Notes under the pieces: model-generated
The model's database searches: none
The model's input: the letters and a program-made list of their open reading frames with translations, nothing else
What the model was told of the DNA's origin: nothing
Virus record (IMG/VR): IMGVR_UViG_3300021365_002389
Coordinates: 60,741 to 124,740 of that record
DNA length: 64,000 bases
Source: a virus
Reading direction: 5' to 3' (one strand)
Shown: piece by piece, positions 60,084 through 64,000 of the stretch
Layout: every line of letters begins with the position of its first letter
Position numbering within the stretch: the stretch's first letter is position 1
Program-made: the position numbers and the translations under genes

Positions 60084-61012
60084 TGTTCCGCCTTTCTGTC
60101 CCTCATTTGTTGGATGCGTTCGGCAGACTCTCGGTCGCCACGAAAGCCACCGGCTCCGCCAGGCTCTAATGTCTGGACACCTCGACGCTCAAGTTCTCCT
60201 TCAATCCATGACTGTCCAAACTTGTTTTCAACCGGGGCGGCTACGAAGTCGTTCATAGCCTTGACTGCTGATTCAGGAGGAGCGCCTGGCGCATCGTTCA
60301 TGACGATAGTGAAGTCGTTACCAAAAAGTTGAGCGTAGGCTTTCAGGTTGTTCTGCACCTGATTCCAAAGGTCTGTAATAGTTTTCTCTGGGAGAACTCG
60401 GTCTCTGCCGGCATTGCGCTGTTGGGCGACTTCTTCGGAAGTATTTACAAATACCATAGCAGTATCGTATCCTAACTTCTCCATCTTTTCTTTTTGTCTC
60501 GCAATTTTCTCATACTCTCGCCCAGTTCCATCAACAAGAACTCCAAGACGACCACTCTCGTAAAAGGCACGCTGGGCTGCAAGCTGTCCTTTGGCTATGT
60601 TGCGAATAGATTCTGGGTCTTCCCCCTGAATGATATCCCACAACTCGTCGCTGGGCAATGATTCTATGTCGGCTAGGTCTTTAGGATTGATGCCCATTTT
60701 CAGAAGCCCCTTTTCAAAGAGGTTATCAGAGTTGACATACTTAATGCCGGCTGGAAGGTATGAGGTGTGCTCCTCAAAATACTTCTGGTAGGGTTTTTCA
60801 AGGGAGCGAGCGCCCATCAACATATCAGCCACGAAAGATTTTCCGCTGCCTGGTCCACCAGCCGTAAAGATTGCCTTGAGGATGCCGGGATCAAAAACCC
60901 CTTCCTTTAACACTTTGGGGCTTTCCAGTAGCCACTGATGTTTTTCTGTCCAATAAACAGAAACGACCTCAGTAATTAACTTACGGAGGTCGTTTGCGTT
61001 AAGAGAGTTCAT
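60080..61012 (-). CDS. Zeta-toxin-like kinase with N-terminal tag
   Basis: A 310-residue protein. An N-terminal helix (NANDLRKLITEVVSVYW) resembles the packaging tag, then a P-loop AIFTAGGPGSGKSFVAD near residue 55 and VDGTGREYEK, VFVNTSEEVAQQRN, like zeta toxins or PNK-type kinases. Zeta toxins phosphorylate UDP-N-acetylglucosamine. The partner or antitoxin is not obvious. Confidence 0.7.
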   Translation of the reverse strand: MNSLNANDLRKLITEVVSVYWTEKHQWLLESPKVLKEGVFDPGILKAIFTAGGPGSGKSFVADMLMGARSLEKPYQKYFEEHTSYLPAGIKYVNSDNLFEKGLLKMGINPKDLADIESLPSDELWDIIQGEDPESIRNIAKGQLAAQRAFYESGRLGVLVDGTGREYEKIARQKEKMEKLGYDTAMVFVNTSEEVAQQRNAGRDRVLPEKTITDLWNQVQNNLKAYAQLFGNDFTIVMNDAPGAPPESAVKAMNDFVAAPVENKFGQSWIEGELERRGVQTLEPGGAGGFRGDRESAERIQQMRDRKAEQ

Positions 61013-61028
61013 TCTGTCTCCAGAAAGA

Positions 61029-61616
61029 TTATTTGCGGCTTAAAAGTCGTTCAACCACTCTTCGAAGAACTGCTTCGGTGAGGGCCTCGTCGTCGATTAC
61101 TTCAAGGTCAAGCTCTTCTTTCTTTACCTTTTTATCATCTTCGTCGTCATCATCACGCATGGCTTTTTCATCCTTGTCGCCACGCATAGCTGTCTTACCA
61201 CGCATTCCTTCTTCAACTTCGTCTGCTCTATTGGCAGGATCTTCGTCCCTCATCGCCATCGAGGGGTCTGCGCCACGCATAGCCACGTCATCATCGTCGG
61301 CAGCCATGTCCATTTCTTCGCCACCAGCGTCAGCACCAGCTTCGCCTTCGACTTCAATGTCAACACCAGTTTCTTGCGAGATAGCGTCTACGACAGCGTT
61401 AACAATTTTTTCCACTGCGTCTTGTTCTGCGGCAGGTGCTTCAGCAGCGTCATCCGCAGGTGCAGCGTCCATGCTCATTTCCATTTCCTCTTCACCTTCT
61501 TCTTCCTCTAGCTCTTCAGCAGTATCAAGAAAGTTTTCAGTCAAGGCAGGCATATTTGCCAGTTTGCCCCAACGACGGATAACGCTTTCGTTTACAAGGG
61601 TTTTCTTTTTAGTCAT
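61029..61616 (-). CDS. Acidic scaffold/core-like protein
   Basis: A 195-residue protein: MTKKKTLVNESVIRRWGKLA, then a very acidic middle and repeated AMR(G/D) words (AMRGAD, AMRDED, GMRGKT, AMRGDK, AMRDDD), ending LTEAVLRRVVERLLSRK. The pattern fits T4-like prohead core or internal proteins. ATG 61616 has AAGGAG. Confidence 0.6.
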   Translation of the reverse strand: MTKKKTLVNESVIRRWGKLANMPALTENFLDTAEELEEEEGEEEMEMSMDAAPADDAAEAPAAEQDAVEKIVNAVVDAISQETGVDIEVEGEAGADAGGEEMDMAADDDDVAMRGADPSMAMRDEDPANRADEVEEGMRGKTAMRGDKDEKAMRDDDDEDDKKVKKEELDLEVIDDEALTEAVLRRVVERLLSRK

Positions 61617-61686
61617 TATAATGATCTCCTTAAGGGGGTGATTGTTTACAATCATCTTTAAATAGTTTATCAATAAGTAAAAAACC

Positions 61687-62010
61687 CTATTCTTCTTGAA
61701 AAACTCCTGCTGTTTTTAGTTTCTTGAAAGCAGCGTGCTCAATTTGGCTGATTCTGGGGAAGCTCACATTCATTCTTTCTGCCACTTCTCGTAAGCTTAA
61801 GCCATTGTCGTGCTTCCTGGCGCAAACGACAGCACAGTTTAAATCACTAGAGTAATCCATCCAGTTCCTACACTTGTCTTGATCGCACTCCAGTTGCCAC
61901 TTCTCGTGGACTTCGAAACAAGTTGGGTTCTCATTGTACTGAGTCTCAAATTCAGTTGGCTCACGATCAATGTCTGCTTGCTGATCTGCTGATGATTTAC
62001 GATAAAACAT
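61687..62010 (-). CDS. Sigma-70 region 4-like DNA-binding protein
   Basis: A 107-residue protein with a C-terminal HTH (LSLREVAERMNVSFPRISQIE) typical of sigma region 4. It has a Cys-rich middle (CFEVHEKWQLECDQDKC). It could recognise -35-like DNA and direct host polymerase to late or middle genes. Confidence 0.7.
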   Translation of the reverse strand: MFYRKSSADQQADIDREPTEFETQYNENPTCFEVHEKWQLECDQDKCRNWMDYSSDLNCAVVCARKHDNGLSLREVAERMNVSFPRISQIEHAAFKKLKTAGVFQEE

Positions 62011-63050
62011 TATTTTTGTTTCCCTTCTTGAGAAAAAATATGAGTGCTACTTTCATGGGTTCCGGCAGAAGTTTGCCTCGCCCACTCCGCCTTGTGTTGT
62101 AGTTCTGATAAATTCCGAGCGCCGCTGTAAGAAAATCCAGACTTGATACCTCCGCTCAGGTCTGTCAAAATATCTAAGACGCTACCCTTGAATGGGATAT
62201 AAGACGCCACGCCTTCTGGGGTGGATGATTTGCTGCGCCAGTCCAGTTGGGCGTCTTTGGAGGCCATCCCTCTATATTCTTTTACTCGGTTATTGTCAGG
62301 CAGGTGAATTACTTTTCCTGGACTTTCGGTGGTGCCTGCTAATAAAGAGCCGCACATTACAAAATCTGCGCCGGCTGCTAAAGCTTTAACAATATCTCCC
62401 GAGGTTTTGATGCCGCCGTCTGCGATGATCGAGACTTGGCGGTCTGTTCTTGCGCAGTCGAAGATCGTTTGGAGGCCGGGTAAACCGTGGCCTGTGACAG
62501 TCCTAGTAGAACAAATGGAGCCGCCACCAATGTTACACCGTACAGCGTCAGCCCCCCAATCAGCAACATCGTTAATACCCTCCAGCGTGCAGACGTTTCC
62601 TGCGATGATGTAAATATGATTATCATATTCGTTTCGCAATTGCTCAAGAGCTTTTTTTACTAAAATATGATGACCATGAGCCACATCAATGCACAAAACA
62701 TCAACACCTGCTGCGATCAAAGCCTCGGAACGCTCGATGAAATCGCCCGTCACACCAACGGCAGCGGCCACCTGTCCCGACCAGTTTGACACTTGTGTGA
62801 CTTTTTCTGCCATGCTTACTTGTTCTTGAATAGTATTATATCTATGAAGAACAGCCATGCCTCCGGCACGATACATGGCGATTGCCATTTCATGCTCCGA
62901 CACAGTGTCCATCGGGGAAGCGATAATCGGCATCTTGAGATGCCTGTGTCCCATCCTATTGCCGATCTCAACTTCACTTCTGCTCGTAATATCACTGTAC
63001 TGAGGCACTAGTAACATATCATCGTAGGTGATAGCCTCTTTAAACTTCAT
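62010..63050 (-). CDS. IMP dehydrogenase/GMP reductase-family enzyme
   Basis: A 346-residue TIM-barrel enzyme without CBS domains: YDDMLLVPQYSDI, GADAVRCNIGGGSICSTRT (catalytic Cys loop) and YRGMASKDAQL. GMP reductase has the same length, but the C-terminus has an IMPDH-type HESSTHIF end. Which reaction it performs is not clear. Part of purine metabolism with APRT and the nucleosidase. Confidence 0.82.
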   Translation of the reverse strand: MKFKEAITYDDMLLVPQYSDITSRSEVEIGNRMGHRHLKMPIIASPMDTVSEHEMAIAMYRAGGMAVLHRYNTIQEQVSMAEKVTQVSNWSGQVAAAVGVTGDFIERSEALIAAGVDVLCIDVAHGHHILVKKALEQLRNEYDNHIYIIAGNVCTLEGINDVADWGADAVRCNIGGGSICSTRTVTGHGLPGLQTIFDCARTDRQVSIIADGGIKTSGDIVKALAAGADFVMCGSLLAGTTESPGKVIHLPDNNRVKEYRGMASKDAQLDWRSKSSTPEGVASYIPFKGSVLDILTDLSGGIKSGFSYSGARNLSELQHKAEWARQTSAGTHESSTHIFSQEGKQK

Positions 63051-63318
63051 TTTGTTCCTCCGCCAACTTATTGGCTAATTTCTGACACTCTGGGCAAAAA
63101 AGTCTCACTTGCTGTTTTTCTGTCCTCACCACGACCTTCCAGGTTGTGTGTGCCTGGCGGGTCTTAGGGAACTCTTTTTTGCAAGCCGAACAAGAATCAG
63201 GCAACCTATCAAACATGTTCATCTGTTTAGCTAGATGTCGCTGCTGCTCTTCGGAAACCTTTTTATCTTTCTTTTTCTTTTTGGCTCGCTTAAGTTTCTT
63301 TAAATGCTTCTTACTCAT
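63040..63318 (-). CDS. Zinc-ribbon protein
   Basis: A 92-residue protein: a basic Lys-rich start, then SCSACKKEF and LFCPECQK (two CxxC). Common in marine phages. ATG 63318 is decided by overlap with the small gene upstream. Possibly DNA or RNA binding. Confidence 0.7.
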   Translation of the reverse strand: MSKKHLKKLKRAKKKKKDKKVSEEQQRHLAKQMNMFDRLPDSCSACKKEFPKTRQAHTTWKVVVRTEKQQVRLFCPECQKLANKLAEEQNEV

Positions 63319-63478
63319 CACCAAGCATTTCTTTCTCACACTCGGCTGTGGTCTCGCCGCTTTCCCAATAGACAGTCCACCATCGCTCACCCTTTCTAAA
63401 AAACTGGCCTAACAAACGACCCGTCTCATTGGTCTTGGTGTTCATCACAGTGGTGCTGGGGTTCCATTCAGTTGTCAT
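63311..63478 (-). CDS. Small protein
   Basis: A 55-residue protein (MTTEWNPSTTVMNTKTNETG, then ERWWTVYWESG), ATGA overlap with the upstream gene and overlap with the zinc-ribbon gene. Family unknown; probably a Trp-rich beta protein. Confidence 0.55.
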   Translation of the reverse strand: MTTEWNPSTTVMNTKTNETGRLLGQFFRKGERWWTVYWESGETTAECEKEMLGDE

Positions 63479-64000
63479 CTTTTTTCTCCTTCAACTACTT
63501 CAAATGGTTCAGTACGATAATCATATACCCATTGTGGGATTTTGTCAACTGGGTAGCGCAAACGTGGTTTAGAAGCATAGAACCTGCGGTAAGATACTAC
63601 AGGATTGTCTGATCGAAACTCGTCAGGCATGGCCAGGCGGAGCGGGGTACACTCCATGGATGGAAACAAGCCAGGGTCAAACAACTCAATAAGAGTCTTG
63701 AGAACCGCTTGGCACTTGTGAGTCTTGTTGAAGCGATGCTCGTACTCATCAATCATAGCCTGGCAGTGCAAAGCAAGATTCATATAGTTACTTGCCGACT
63801 CAGCAGCCCATAGGCACGATGGGTGCTTGGGATTGAACGAACGGTAGGGAGCTTTGAGCCCCTGCTCGTTGATAACTGTTGACATGATCTGACAAGACTC
63901 TAGGATCATCTTGACGACCCGCAAGTTGTCTTGAGACTGTGCTGACTTCTCCCAGTCAATCTGTCCTGTCTCTTCATCGCCTTCGATAGCAAAAATATTC
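63475..64000 (-). CDS. Conserved phage hypothetical, N-terminal part missing
   Basis: The reading frame is open to the right window edge, so the true start lies outside. At least 174 residues are seen, including SFNPKHPSCLWAAESASNYM and HRFNKTHKCQAVL, a pattern known from other T4-like phages as an unnamed family. No function is assigned. Confidence 0.6.
   Translation of the reverse strand, partial: NIFAIEGDEETGQIDWEKSAQSQDNLRVVKMILESCQIMSTVINEQGLKAPYRSFNPKHPSCLWAAESASNYMNLALHCQAMIDEYEHRFNKTHKCQAVLKTLIELFDPGLFPSMECTPLRLAMPDEFRSDNPVVSYRRFYASKPRLRYPVDKIPQWVYDYRTEPFEVVEGEKR

Noticed and set aside
61033-61641. A 202-residue Ser-rich frame on the plus strand
   Set aside because: It is the antisense shadow of the acidic scaffold-like gene, with low-complexity composition and no start signal.

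Overview
The window looks like a stretch of a large tailed-phage genome (T4-like or jumbo myovirus type) rather than a bacterial chromosome. Almost all of about 110 genes lie on the minus strand, packed with ATGA-type overlaps, and many encode proteins of 40-120 residues. Phage-typical genes include PIN-PhoH, a RecB/Cas4-like nuclease, repetitive fibre-like structural proteins, an acidic scaffold/core-like protein, a D12-class Dam methylase, phage GroEL and ClpP, a ParB-domain protein, four tRNAs and a tmRNA. No capsid, portal, terminase or polymerase gene is in this piece. Host clues are indirect: lipoprotein signal peptides imply a Gram-negative host, and a MopE-type repeat protein recalls Myxococcota and other delta-type bacteria. 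This host guess is inference.

Layout from left to right. At 1-5.6 kb are three glycosyltransferases, a RecB-like nuclease, an HExxH peptidase and PIN-PhoH. At 5.6-6.2 kb is a tmRNA with its own promoters and terminator. At 6.2-10.6 kb are an acidic protein, a ligase-like/NadM-like fusion and two structural proteins. At 10.6-13.6 kb is an exported-protein island: a trypsin-like lipoprotein and, on the plus strand, three exported proteins including a MopE/VWA lipoprotein. At 13.5-18.1 kb are a J-domain protein, a fibre-like protein, the MTA/SAH nucleosidase-APRT adenine salvage pair, four tRNAs and TilS. At 18.3-22.7 kb are small proteins, an Nfu-type Fe-S scaffold, a eukaryotic-type phosphomannomutase and a cysteine-synthase-like enzyme. 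At 22.7-27.2 kb is a full PrkA kinase / SpoVR / YeaH set. At 27.2-31 kb are proteins carrying a recurrent N-terminal helix, probably a virion-packaging tag, including two ADP-ribosyltransferase-like proteins. At 31-33.6 kb are a PilX-like pilin and a run of small GDLV-type barrel proteins. At 33.6-36.1 kb is a MoxR ATPase with a VWA metallopeptidase. At 36.3-53.6 kb are mostly small early-type genes with FKBP, ParB, zinc-knuckle, oxygenase-like, RNase-H-like, lytic transglycosylase, ClpP and glutaredoxin genes. At 53.6-64 kb are GroEL, Dam, packaging-tagged proteins, an L,D-transpeptidase-like protein, a zeta-like kinase, the scaffold-like protein, a sigma region-4-like regulator and an IMPDH/GMPR-family enzyme.

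Common themes are takeover of host signalling and proteostasis (PrkA set, MoxR-VWA, GroEL, DnaJ, FKBP, ClpP), support of translation (tmRNA, tRNAs, TilS), purine salvage (nucleosidase, APRT, IMPDH-like) and envelope alteration (glycosyltransferases, lipoproteins, pilin-like protein, wall enzymes). Eight nearly identical sigma70-type promoters with a shared GGGAGAGAG leader mark one expression class. The best candidates for undescribed biology are the phage-borne PrkA-YeaH-SpoVR set, the tag-bearing protein cluster, and the promoter/leader regulon with its GDLV-type small proteins.
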